From Pseudonocardiaceae bacterium (lineage in GTDB: Bacteria; Actinomycetota; Actinomycetes; Mycobacteriales; Pseudonocardiaceae): 64,000 nucleotides of DNA. The stretch is from NCBI GenBank assembly GCA_009377865.1, contig WHTH01000010.1, positions 1 through 64,000 of the forward strand. The letters run 5' to 3'. Every line of letters begins with the position of its first letter. Positions within the stretch are counted from its first letter, which is position 1. The notes beneath the pieces are model-generated. The model saw nothing but the letters and a program-made list of their open reading frames with translations. It was not told the origin of the DNA and ran no database searches. Made by a program: the position numbers and the translations under genes. Of this stretch, positions 52,411-61,222 are shown piece by piece.

Positions 52411-55400
52411 ATGAGCGAGACCGTCGGGACCGCCGCAGCCGAGTCGGCCGGGGGCGGGCAGCCCAAGCGCGCGCTGCGTGTGGAGCGCGTCTACACCACC
52501 GAGGGTCGCCACCCCTACGACGAGGTGACCTGGGAGCGCCGCGACGTCGTCATGACGAACTGGCGTGACGGCACGGTCAACTTCGAGCAGCGGGGTGTCG
52601 AGTTCCCCGACTTCTGGTCGGTCAACGCGGTCAACATCGTGACCAGCAAGTACTTCCGCGGCGCGCCCGGTACCGAGGCGCGCGAGTCGAGCCTGCGCCA
52701 GCTCATCGACCGGGTGGTCGGCGTCTACACCGCCGCCGGCCTCGAGCACGGCTACTTCGGCAACGAGACCGACGCCGAGATCTTCTCCCACGAGCTGACC
52801 TGGATGCTGCTGCACCAGGTGTTCAGCTTCAACTCGCCGGTCTGGTTCAACGTCGGCACGTCCTCGCCACAGCAAGTCTCAGCGTGTCAGCCCTACGACG
52901 CGCTGGTCAGCACTCCGGGTGGAATGGTGCCTATCGGTCACCTCGCCGAGCAGGACGCGGTCGGGACGAAGGTCTACGACGCGCATGGGCTCACCCGGGT
53001 CATGGCCACCAAGTCCAACGGGGTCAAGGACGTGCTGCGGATCCACACGAAGGCCGGACACCGGCTGGACGTCACGGCCGACCACCTCGTGTGGCGTTCC
53101 AGCGGTGAGGGGTGCGGCAGGTTCGTGCCCGCTGGCGAACTCCGATCAGGGGACAAGCTCGAGTGGCACCGGCGGTCCGCATTCGGGGGTGATGAGATCG
53201 ACTCCCGGACCATCGCGGAGGCCGCGCTGGCGGGATGGCTGCAGGCGGACGGCTTCGTCGGGCAGTACACCGGCACGAACCGGTCACTGACGATCGAGGC
53301 CATGACCGTCACCGACGCCGAACTGGCCTGGGTGTCCCAAGCGCTCGACCAGGTCTTTCCCGATGTCCACCGGCACGAGAGGTGCGTGGCCACGCAGGAC
53401 ACGTCGCTGGACTGTCGGCGGACTCGGCTGTACGGAACGTCACTCGGCGAGTTCGTCGAGCGGTGGGGCCTCAGGGCACGCGGCACGGACATGTGGGTGC
53501 CGCAGGAGCTGTTCAATGCGCCGTTGCCGGTCGTAGCCGCGTACCTGCGGAGCCTCTTCCAAGCTGAGGGCTACGTGTCGCCACGAGGACGTTCAACTCT
53601 TGTTGGTCTGAGCATGATCGGCGAGGAATTGGTCCGCGGCATCCAGGCGCTGCTTGCGCGGTTCGGCATCTTCGCGCGGGTGGGCCGCAAGATCGAGAAG
53701 CGTGCCGACCGCCATGACCTGTGGGGTATCCGGATTCAGAGTGCTGGCGACCGCAGGCTCTTCGCCGACGAGATCGGCTTCATCGACCCGGTGAAGGCCG
53801 GCAAGCTGGAAGTGTCGTTCGACCTCCCCGGGCAGCCCGCGCGAGACGTCAAGCAACTCCAGATCGCCCGGATCGAGCAGCGCGGTGCGATGGAGGTCTA
53901 TGACATCCAGACCGAGTCGGGTGAGTACCTGTCGAGCAACCTCCGGGTGCACAACTGCTTCATCCTTTCGGTTGATGACACGATGGAGTCGATCCTCAAC
54001 TGGTACCGGGAAGAGGGGCTGATATTCAAGGGTGGCTCTGGAGCGGGCCTGAACCTGTCGCGGATCCGTTCGTCGAAGGAACTGCTGTCCTCCGGCGGCA
54101 CCGCCTCGGGACCGGTGTCGTTCATGCGCGGGGCCGACGCCTCCGCGGGGACCATCAAGTCCGGCGGTGCCACCCGGCGTGCGGCCAAGATGGTCGTGCT
54201 CGACGTCGACCACCCCGACATCGGCGAGTTCGTCGAGACGAAGGCTGCCGAGGAACGCAAGATCAAGGTGCTGCGCGACGCGGGCTACGACATGGACCTC
54301 GGCGGCAAGGACAGCACGTCGGTGCAGTACCAGAACGCGAACAACTCGGTGCGGGTGTCCGACGAGTTCATGCGTGCGGTGGAGACCGACGGCGAGTTCG
54401 GGTTGCGGACCCGGATGACCGGCGAGGTCGTCGAGACGGTGCGCGCCAAGGACCTGTTCCGTGACATCACCCAGGCCGCCTGGGAGTGCGCCGACCCCGG
54501 GTTGCAGTACGACGACACCATCAACGACTGGCACACCTGCCCGGAATCGGGACGTATCACGGCATCTAATCCGTGTTCCGAATTCCTTCATCTCGACAAT
54601 TCCAGTTGCAATTTGGCGTCGATCAATCTCATGAAGTTCCTTCGTGAGGACCTCACATTCGATGCCGAGCTCTTCACCAAGACGGTCGAGCTGATCACCA
54701 CCGCGATGGACATCTCGATCTGCTTCGCGGACTTCCCGACGGAGAAGATCACCGAGGTGACCCGGGCGTTCCGGCAACTCGGTATCGGATACGCCAACCT
54801 CGGGGCACTCCTGATGGCGACCGGACACGCTTACGACTCCGATGGCGGTCGGGCACTGGCGGCCTCGATCACCTCGCTGATGACGGGTACCGCCTACAAG
54901 CGATCCGCCGAGCTGGCCGGGGTCGTCGGACCGTACGAGGGTTATGACCGCAACGCAGCCCCGCACCAGCGGGTGATGCGCAAGCATGCGGCGGCCAACG
55001 ACCTGGTCCGCACCTATGACCACAACGATTCCGTCGTGCAGAAAGCCGCGGCCAGAGTGTGGCAGGAAAGTATCCGGACCGGTGAGCGGCAGGGCTGGCG
55101 AAACGCACAAGCCAGTGTGATCGCGCCGACTGGCACAATTTCGTTTATGCTAGATAGCGACACCACCGGAATCGAGCCGGACTTCTCGCTGGTGAAATAC
55201 AAGAAGCTCGTCGGGGGCGGGTCGATGCAGATCGTCAACCAGACGGTGCCCAAGGCGCTGGCGTCACTGGGCTACCAGGACGAGCAGAGCGAGGCGATCG
55301 TGGAGTACATCGCCGAGCACGGCCACGTCATCGACGCTCCGGGGCTGCGGCCCGAGCACTACTCGGTGTTCGACTGCGCCATGGGGGAGCGGGCCATCGC

Positions 55401-57615
55401 GCCCATGGGCCACGTTCGGATGATGGCGGCGGCGCAGCCGTTCGTCAGCGGCGCCATCAGTAAGTGTGTCATCGGCGAGACTCTGGTAACCACGGAGGAC
55501 GGCTTGGTCCGCATCGGTTCGCTCCATCAAGGCGAGGATAACGACAGTTTCCGACCTGAGGTCGTAAAGGTCGGTAGCCTTGGTGGTCCGCGCAAGACCG
55601 ATGCGTTCTACTACGGCGGAACGCGACCGGTGCGTGAGGTTGAGCTGCGTTCTGGTCACCGCCTCTCCGGTACGCTGAACCACCGCCTCATGGTCGCTAC
55701 TTCAGAGGGACCGGTATGGAGGCCGCTCGCGGAGATCAGGGCGGGCGACTACGTAGCTCTGCAGTACGGTAACGAGATGTGGTCGACGTTGTCCGCACGC
55801 ATCGACAATTTCACGCCATCCGCTCGGTACGGATGTCAGAAGGAGGTGCGTATCCCCGATGAGATGACGGAGGAGCTGGCGTTCCTGCTCGGTGCGTACG
55901 CCGCGGAGGGGCACACCAGCGAAGGAACTTGGTCGGTGGTTATTACCAACTCGGTCGACGTGGTACTTGAGCGGGTGGCAGCGGCATGTCGATACGTCTT
56001 TGGCATCGAGCCGCGGTTCGAACGCCGGTCTGACAGGTGCCCGCAGGTGATCATCTCGAGCAAGACCGTCGTCGAGTTCTTGCGGCACCTCGGTTGTGGC
56101 GGACGTGCGTCGCAGAAGCGCATTCCCGATGTCGTCCTTCAATCGCCCAGGGAGATGGTCCTGGCGTTCCTGCAGGGACTGGCCCTCGACGGCTACGTCC
56201 ACGTACCAGCCGGGCGGCGCACTGGACAGGCGAAGTGGGCTTTGTGCGTGGACTCTTCCGGGCTGCTCGACGATCTGCAGGCGGTTCTGACGAACTTGGG
56301 TGTGGTGCATGGTCGCGTGGACAAGCTCAACAAGGAGAACGGCAAGACCTACGGAGAGGTGTACGCGTCCGGTGAGCAGGCGCGACGGCTCTCGATGCTG
56401 GTGCCATTCGTCGAACCCGACAAGGAAGCGAACGCTCGCAGACTTCGGGATCGGTCGTTCGCACACAGCACGGCGGACGTCATTCCGGGACTCAGTGGTC
56501 CGCAGCTGTACGAAGGTATCCCCGAAAGCCGGCGCAACAGCTTCAGGCATCTGCTCGATTTGCGTACCCACAACGTGAGCAGGCGGACGGTGGAACGTCT
56601 AGCAGAGATACCTGGAGTCCTTTTGCCCGCTTGGGTTGTAGAAGCTCTTCGCGACAACCTACGTTTCAGCCCAGTTGATCATGTCGACGACGACATTGGC
56701 GACAGCGAGGTATACGATATCTCGGTGCCGGACACACATGCCTTCGTGGGCAACGGGATTGTCAATCACAACACCGTGAACATGCCGGAGCGGGCCACCG
56801 TCGCCGAGGTCGCGGAGATCTACTTCCAGTCCTGGAAGATGGGGCTCAAGGCGCTGGCGATCTACCGGGACAACTGCAAGGTCGGCCAGCCGCTCTCGAC
56901 GGGTAAGTCGTCCGCGTCGACCACCGAGGTCGACAAGGCCGTCGCCGAGGCCCGGCCGATCCGCAAGCGGCTGCCCAAGAAACGCCCGAGCGAGACCGTG
57001 TCGTTCGCCGTCGCCGGCGCCGAGGGCTACCTGACCGCGGGGTCCTACCCGGACGACGGCCTGGGCGAGATCTTCGTGAAGATGTCGAAGCAGGGCTCCA
57101 CGCTGGCCGGGGTGATGGACGCCTTCTCCATGGCGATCTCGATAGCGCTGCAGTACGGCGTTCCGCTGGAGACCTACGTCTCGAAGTTCGTCAACATGCG
57201 CTTCGAGCCGGCGGGGATGACCGACGACCCGGACATCAGGATGGCGACCAGCGTCGTGGATTACCTGTTCCGCCGGATCGCGCTGGACTACCTGCCCTAC
57301 GAGAAGCGGGCGCAGTTGGGCATCTTCTCCGCCGAGGAGCGCACCGCTGCGGTGAACGGCGATCAAGGCTCGGCGAAGCCCGACGAGGAGGTCGACGTCG
57401 AGGGCATGCGCATCTCGGTGGACTCCACGGCGGTTCTGCCACCGGTGCAGCAGCGGCCAGCTCCGGTGTCGGTCGGTAGTTCCACGGAGTTGCTGGAGCT
57501 GCAGATGGGCAAGGCGGCCGACGCTCCGCTGTGCCTGACCTGCGGCACCAAGATGCGGCCGGCCGGCTCCTGCTACGTCTGCGAGGGCTGCGGGTCAACC
57601 AGCGGCTGCAGCTGA
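52411..57615 (+). CDS. nrdJ: Adenosylcobalamin-dependent ribonucleotide reductase (class II) with two inteins
   Basis: 1734 residues; without the inteins (357 and 436 residues) a normal 941-residue NrdJ remains. ATG 52411 follows GAGGGAGAA. Extein blocks: WRDGTVNFEQRGVEFPDFW, FSFNSPVWFNVG, NPCSEFLHLDNSSCNLASINL (active-site Cys region), QASVIAPTGTISFM, and a C-terminal CLTCGTKMRPAGS, CYVCEGCG double CxxC tail that probably reduces the active site. It makes deoxyribonucleotides from ribonucleotides using vitamin B12, so it works with or without oxygen. Residues 158/516 and 1018/1455 are the splice junctions. Two patches of AT-rich codons in the extein are reported as a finding. Confidence 0.95.
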   Translation: MSETVGTAAAESAGGGQPKRALRVERVYTTEGRHPYDEVTWERRDVVMTNWRDGTVNFEQRGVEFPDFWSVNAVNIVTSKYFRGAPGTEARESSLRQLIDRVVGVYTAAGLEHGYFGNETDAEIFSHELTWMLLHQVFSFNSPVWFNVGTSSPQQVSACQPYDALVSTPGGMVPIGHLAEQDAVGTKVYDAHGLTRVMATKSNGVKDVLRIHTKAGHRLDVTADHLVWRSSGEGCGRFVPAGELRSGDKLEWHRRSAFGGDEIDSRTIAEAALAGWLQADGFVGQYTGTNRSLTIEAMTVTDAELAWVSQALDQVFPDVHRHERCVATQDTSLDCRRTRLYGTSLGEFVERWGLRARGTDMWVPQELFNAPLPVVAAYLRSLFQAEGYVSPRGRSTLVGLSMIGEELVRGIQALLARFGIFARVGRKIEKRADRHDLWGIRIQSAGDRRLFADEIGFIDPVKAGKLEVSFDLPGQPARDVKQLQIARIEQRGAMEVYDIQTESGEYLSSNLRVHNCFILSVDDTMESILNWYREEGLIFKGGSGAGLNLSRIRSSKELLSSGGTASGPVSFMRGADASAGTIKSGGATRRAAKMVVLDVDHPDIGEFVETKAAEERKIKVLRDAGYDMDLGGKDSTSVQYQNANNSVRVSDEFMRAVETDGEFGLRTRMTGEVVETVRAKDLFRDITQAAWECADPGLQYDDTINDWHTCPESGRITASNPCSEFLHLDNSSCNLASINLMKFLREDLTFDAELFTKTVELITTAMDISICFADFPTEKITEVTRAFRQLGIGYANLGALLMATGHAYDSDGGRALAASITSLMTGTAYKRSAELAGVVGPYEGYDRNAAPHQRVMRKHAAANDLVRTYDHNDSVVQKAAARVWQESIRTGERQGWRNAQASVIAPTGTISFMLDSDTTGIEPDFSLVKYKKLVGGGSMQIVNQTVPKALASLGYQDEQSEAIVEYIAEHGHVIDAPGLRPEHYSVFDCAMGERAIAPMGHVRMMAAAQPFVSGAISKCVIGETLVTTEDGLVRIGSLHQGEDNDSFRPEVVKVGSLGGPRKTDAFYYGGTRPVREVELRSGHRLSGTLNHRLMVATSEGPVWRPLAEIRAGDYVALQYGNEMWSTLSARIDNFTPSARYGCQKEVRIPDEMTEELAFLLGAYAAEGHTSEGTWSVVITNSVDVVLERVAAACRYVFGIEPRFERRSDRCPQVIISSKTVVEFLRHLGCGGRASQKRIPDVVLQSPREMVLAFLQGLALDGYVHVPAGRRTGQAKWALCVDSSGLLDDLQAVLTNLGVVHGRVDKLNKENGKTYGEVYASGEQARRLSMLVPFVEPDKEANARRLRDRSFAHSTADVIPGLSGPQLYEGIPESRRNSFRHLLDLRTHNVSRRTVERLAEIPGVLLPAWVVEALRDNLRFSPVDHVDDDIGDSEVYDISVPDTHAFVGNGIVNHNTVNMPERATVAEVAEIYFQSWKMGLKALAIYRDNCKVGQPLSTGKSSASTTEVDKAVAEARPIRKRLPKKRPSETVSFAVAGAEGYLTAGSYPDDGLGEIFVKMSKQGSTLAGVMDAFSMAISIALQYGVPLETYVSKFVNMRFEPAGMTDDPDIRMATSVVDYLFRRIALDYLPYEKRAQLGIFSAEERTAAVNGDQGSAKPDEEVDVEGMRISVDSTAVLPPVQQRPAPVSVGSSTELLELQMGKAADAPLCLTCGTKMRPAGSCYVCEGCGSTSGCS
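52885..53955 (+). other. NrdJ intein 1 (357 residues)
   Basis: Begins with Cys in CQPYDALVSTPGGMVPIGHL and ends LRVHN before extein Cys of CFILSVDD. Block B is VTADHLVWRSS. Endonuclease helices are seen as LAGWLQADGFV and LRSLFQAEGYV, typical LAGLIDADG with Gln-Ala-Asp/Glu variants; the second acidic residue is Glu, so nuclease activity is uncertain. Confidence 0.93.
55465..56772 (+). other. NrdJ intein 2 (436 residues)
   Basis: Begins Cys (CVIGETLVTTEDG) and ends IVNHN; the first extein residue is Thr (TVNMPERAT), so splicing uses a Thr nucleophile. Block B is LSGTLNHRLMVATS. Endonuclease helices: FLLGAYAAEGHT and FLQGLALDGYV. GC and codon use are visibly lower than in the extein (many GTA, CTT, AAG-TGT type codons), which suggests later arrival from another host. 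Confidence 0.92.
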
Positions 57616-57629
57616 CACGTGAAATGAGC

Positions 57630-57662
57630 GTCGGGCCCGGTGCTGCTGGCGCCGGGCCCGAC
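57630..57662. terminator. Terminator hairpin after nrdJ
   Basis: GTCGGGCCCGG (57630-57640) and CCGGGCCCGAC (57652-57662) pair perfectly over 11 bp around an 11-base loop, 15 bp after the nrdJ stop. Confidence 0.75.
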
Positions 57663-57719
57663 GAGCGGGAGGCGGACCTCCTGCTCCCCTTGGAGGGATA
57701 AGCATCGTGGCCCGCCGCC

Positions 57720-57745
57720 CGCTCGGCATGCAAGTGCGCCGAGCG
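57720..57745. repeat. Second hairpin downstream of nrdJ
   Basis: CGCTCGGC (57720-57727) pairs with GCCGAGCG (57738-57745). It lies just before the ribosome binding site of the decayed regulator at 57764 and may be a back-up terminator or an element of that gene's leader. Confidence 0.45.
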
Positions 57746-57763
57746 GAGGGGAGGTGAGTTCGA

Positions 57764-58060
57764 TGTCCAAGGGAGCGCGCGTAGACGTGCGGGAGCCGCT
57801 GGCGCGGCTGACGTCCTCGCAGTGTTCCGCCTGCTCACCGGGGCCGGGTACCTGCGGCGCCGGATCGCCACCTCACTGGCACGTCGCAGTCGCAGGTCTC
57901 GGAGGTCGTACACGGCCGCCAGATCATGGCCTACGACGTGATCATGCACATCGCAGACGGGTCGACTTTGATGATGTCCCTGGCGGGTGCAATGCCCGAG
58001 GAAAGCCAGCGAGTTTGGCATCGCGTTCGGCGCGGCCGGCGGCCGCATTTTCGCCGCACA
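57764..58060 (+). pseudogene. Frameshifted XRE-type regulator remnant
   Basis: ATG 57764 follows GGAGGGGAGG. The frame reads SKGARVDVREPLARL, then must shift to give VFRLLTGAGYLRRRIA, and shift again to give TGTSQSQVSEVVHGRQIMAY and DVIMHIADG. Together these match the helix-turn-helix half of the intact neighbour at 58130-59422 (GQSQSEVSDIRAGRRVLGYDVLVRIADG). The TPR half is missing. It is oriented towards the intact copy, so the pair is convergent. Confidence 0.78.
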
Positions 58061-58129
58061 ACCTGACCGTGCTGAACTGGTAAAACGAGAGTGGACCACT
58101 CGCCGAGCACGCGAGTCCGGGCCGCGAGC

Positions 58130-59422
58130 CTAGGCCTGCGCAACGGCGCGTGCCCGGTGCGCGAGGTCGTGTTGCCCCCGTTGCGCCAGGGCCTGGCCGA
58201 GCGGGGCCAACATGGTACGCGGTCGCGCTGACGGCAACTCGGACACCTCAGCGATTGCCTTGTCTGCCAGCTTGGCTGTGTCCGGCTCGCCGGTTTGGGC
58301 GTGAATTGTGGCCAGGAGGATACGAGCTTCTACGGCATCGCGCCGGTCATCGGTTTTAGACCAAGTACCGAGCGATGACTTTGCGAAGGCCGCAGCGGTA
58401 TCTAGGTTGCCGAGTTGATTATGAACCCAAGCGGTCGCGTAGTCCGCATCAGCGGCGTCAAACACGTCAGGCGGCTCCCAGCCGTCACGAGCCCGCGTTA
58501 GCTCATACCGCGCATCAGTGCTCCGGTTCATCCGCGCAAATGATATGGCAGACTCCATATGCAGCCAAGCGCCCAAGACGGTGACTGTGGGGTCGCCCGT
58601 CGGCAGATCGGTTAGTTTCGCTTGTGCCAGTTGGAACAGTTTGAGCCCGTCATTCGGGGCATCAGCCTCGTTCATCGCAATACCGGCATGTCGTACCGCG
58701 TAACACGTCGCGTAAGAGTCGCGAGCACACCTGCCCAACTCCATGGCCCGCCCGAAGTGGGCGCGTGCCGCATCCGGCGCCATCACGTCGTGGTAGGCCC
58801 AACCGGCGACCGTGTGCAACTCGGCCAACGCCGACCCGAGTTGCGCTTTGACCGCATCGGTTCCGGGCACCGTCAGCAACCGGGTGTAGTTGCGGGCAGT
58901 GGTGCCGATGGCGTCGGCCTGCCCGCCGTACTGCCGCGCGAGGGTGCGCATGGTCGCGGTGAGGTCCCGCAATGCGGTCACGTCGCTAGCGGCGAGTTTC
59001 GTGGGGAGGACGGGCGCCGGAGCATTGCTCGGTGCATCGAGCAGTTCGCGCAGCACCGGGTGACCCCATGTCACCGCCCCGGCTACGGCCATGACGAAAT
59101 TGCGGCGCTTCACGGCTTCGGTCACCTCCTCTGCCCCCAGCTCGCCCGCTGCGCGGGCTCGCGCTTCATCGTACCGGCCGGTAGGTCCCCAACCGAGTCC
59201 CATGAGCCCGCGCTCCACGCCGAGGCCATCAGCGATGCGCACCAGTACGTCATATCCCAGCACCCGGCGCCCGGCGCGTATGTCAGAGACTTCGCTTTGC
59301 GACTGCCCGGTCGCCTGCGCAATCTCGCGCTGCGGGATACCCGACTCGATCAACAGCCGGTACGCCGTGGTGATGTCATGACGGGCGAGCGCGGTCCGAA
59401 CATCTGCGGTGACGGTGATCAC
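58130..59422 (-). CDS. XRE-family regulator with TPR-like domain
   Basis: 430 residues from GTG 59422. The helix-turn-helix is YRLLIESGIPQREIAQATGQSQSEVSDI, followed by a short linker and a helical, TPR-like domain (RAHFGRAMELGRCARDSYATC, AVRHAGIAMNEADAPNDG, DYATAWVHNQLGNLDTAAAFAKS). Such proteins are common beside FxLD-type lanthipeptide clusters, and the remains of one lie directly upstream (59545-60658). It may be the surviving regulator of that lost cluster or a ligand-sensing regulator of other genes. Confidence 0.85.
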   Translation of the reverse strand: MITVTADVRTALARHDITTAYRLLIESGIPQREIAQATGQSQSEVSDIRAGRRVLGYDVLVRIADGLGVERGLMGLGWGPTGRYDEARARAAGELGAEEVTEAVKRRNFVMAVAGAVTWGHPVLRELLDAPSNAPAPVLPTKLAASDVTALRDLTATMRTLARQYGGQADAIGTTARNYTRLLTVPGTDAVKAQLGSALAELHTVAGWAYHDVMAPDAARAHFGRAMELGRCARDSYATCYAVRHAGIAMNEADAPNDGLKLFQLAQAKLTDLPTGDPTVTVLGAWLHMESAISFARMNRSTDARYELTRARDGWEPPDVFDAADADYATAWVHNQLGNLDTAAAFAKSSLGTWSKTDDRRDAVEARILLATIHAQTGEPDTAKLADKAIAEVSELPSARPRTMLAPLGQALAQRGQHDLAHRARAVAQA

Positions 59423-59544
59423 GCCCGGAGGCTACCGCGCGGCCTATAGGTTCCGCTGCCCCGTGCCCGTGACCAGCCGCAACCCGCGCGAACGAGATTC
59501 AGCTCCACGAACTCCGTTTACCGAAGCCGACGGTCCTCTGTTGA

Positions 59545-60370
59545 TCACCAGGTGATGGCCAGCTGGGTGTCTGGTCGGTCGATGTGTGCCGTGGACGGGG
59601 TGTGATCATGAGGCGGTCCGGCGGGACGAGCGGTGGTGGTGGGCTGGCCGGGTCGTTCCCGGTCCCAGCGATGCAGCAGGTCGCTGGCTTGGGCGGCGAG
59701 TTTCCCGCTGTCGGGGCCGTGGGCGACGATGCCCAGTTCGTTGGTGTCATCGCTGTGCGGCTGTACTGCGATGTAGGCGATGGTTCCGCCGTCGTACAGG
59801 GTCGCGCCGGCCCACCGCAGTGCCGGGTCGAGCAGGCCGCTGGTGCGTGCCGCAGAACCGACGGAGAGCCGGCCGACGCTGCTGGGGCTGTCGGTGGTGG
59901 CGAGCCACAGGTCGAGGTGTTCGGCGGGCTCCTTTCACCTCGACCGTGTGGTATCCGGCCGCGGCGAGGCCGTCGCGGGCTCCGGTGGCGAGGTCGTCGT
60001 CGAGCTCGATGGTGACGACCTCGCCGGTGGGTCCGGCCAGTTCGGCGCGCAGTGCGGCGTTGATGCCGGTGGCCGCGCCGATCTCGAGGATGCGGTGGCC
60101 GAGTTGGACGTCGAGCAGTTCCAGCATCTCGGCCACGAGGTTGGGGCTGGACGCCGAGGAGACTGAGGTGCCGTCGTCGGCGCGTTTGGTCACGACGGGC
60201 CGGGGTGCGTAGGCCGCTTCGAGGTCCACTCCGGGCAGGAACACGTGCCGCGGCACGGTCCGGAAGGCGTCCTCGACCCGCGCGGTGCGAAACGTCTTGC
60301 GGCCGCGGATGTAGTCGGCCAGGGCCGCGCGCAGCTGCGCGGGATCGGAGCTCGTCGGGTCAGCGGTCAC
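59545..60370 (-). pseudogene. FxLD-type RiPP methyltransferase with its middle deleted
   Basis: From GTG 60370 the first 145 residues are a clear PCMT-like N-terminus: AFRTVPRHVFLPGVDLEAAYA, PVVTKRADDGTSVSSASSPN and HRILEIGAATGINAALRAEL (SAM motif I). After HTVEVK the frame is lost. In another frame, EPAEHLDLWLATTD, LLDPALRWAGATLYDGGTIA and HRWDRERPGQ give the C-terminus of the same family, ending at TGA 59545-59547. About 120 residues between the parts are missing; the junction is near 59935. Full-length members are about 400 residues. The gene is therefore dead, though an N-terminal fragment could be made. Confidence 0.8.
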
Positions 60371-60658
60371 CGTGCTGACAGTAGTCGGGCGAGCACGACC
60401 GGAGCAGCTGGCGGACTCCGGGCCGGAGGCGTGTTCGTGCTGGAAGACGACCTGGCCGGCTGCTGTGGCCAGCAGGTGCTGGTGCTCGGCGGCAACGCCC
60501 AGGCGGTTGAAGGTGAACAGCAGGTGATGGGCCAGGACGGCCCACAGCCCTCGGGTGAGGGTTCCGTGCTGGGCCAGGAGATCCGGGTGCCCCAGGAGCA
60601 GTCCCAGCTCGCGTCGGTGATCGGTGCGGGCCTGCGCGAGTGGGTCGGGCGACGACGG
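60371..60658 (-). pseudogene. 3' end of a thiopeptide-type (SpaB_C-like) RiPP biosynthesis gene
   Basis: Upstream of the methyltransferase, in the same frame, DHRRELGLLLG, LLAQHGTLTRGLWAVLAHH, LLFTFNRLGVAAEHQHLL and ATAAGQVVF can be read. This matches the C-terminus of thiopeptide-type bacteriocin biosynthesis proteins (TLTRGIRAV, HVIFHWNRIGL patterns), partners of FxLD methyltransferases. A TAG at 60659-60661 closes the frame upstream, and the N-terminal 200 or so residues are missing. There is no stop between it and the methyltransferase start. Confidence 0.65.
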
Positions 60659-60775
60659 CTACGGTCTGATGATCAGGGGAGGTCTCGACCGGCTGGCGCA
60701 ACGGTTGACCTCCGCCGGACCGTGAGGCACCGAGCGGGGGACGAGGGGGCGCGTCAGCTGACGGCACGGCGCCTA

Positions 60776-61192
60776 CTATGCAGGGAAGCGGGCGACGTAG
60801 CTGCGCTGCCAGGGGGTCTCGACCGTCCGCGGATCGTAGTGCTTGCGCACGTAGGCCACCGCTTCGCGAGCGGGCACGCCGTCGAGCACCGCAATGCATG
60901 CGAGAGCGGTGCCGGTCCTGCCGCGGCCGCCGGCGCACGCGACCTCCACCCGCTCCGACGCGGCACGGCGCCAAGCTTCGTACAGCGCATCCTGGGCGTC
61001 GCCGCGGTCGGTAGGTAACCGGAAGTCCGGCCAGCGGACCCACCGCGCTGCCCATGACACGGGCGGCGGCTGCTTGTTGAGAAGGTAGATCCCGAACTCG
61101 GGGACGACGCCGTCACACGTTGGGCGGTGCAGCCCCCGGCCACGTACGAGTCGGCCGGACGGTAGGCCCAGGACCCCGCGGGTCGGCGGCAC
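60776..61192 (-). CDS. Protein-tyrosine-phosphatase family protein
   Basis: 138 residues from GTG 61192. The P-loop CAGGRGRTGT (Cys86, Arg92) is the Cx5R signature, and WPDFRLPTD at about 54-62 could supply the general acid Asp. It is a compact dual-specificity-like phosphatase, probably cytoplasmic. It lies 30 bp downstream of the PAC2 gene on the same strand, so it may be co-transcribed. The substrate is unknown. Confidence 0.82.
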   Translation of the reverse strand: MPPTRGVLGLPSGRLVRGRGLHRPTCDGVVPEFGIYLLNKQPPPVSWAARWVRWPDFRLPTDRGDAQDALYEAWRRAASERVEVACAGGRGRTGTALACIAVLDGVPAREAVAYVRKHYDPRTVETPWQRSYVARFPA

Positions 61193-61222
61193 CCCATCCG
61201 CTCACGATCGCCGGGTTACCCT

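Noticed and set aside
57616-57763. Possible small RNA or riboswitch after nrdJ (two hairpins)
   Set aside because: No cobalamin-riboswitch conserved box was seen and the hairpins follow the gene, so terminators are the simpler reading.
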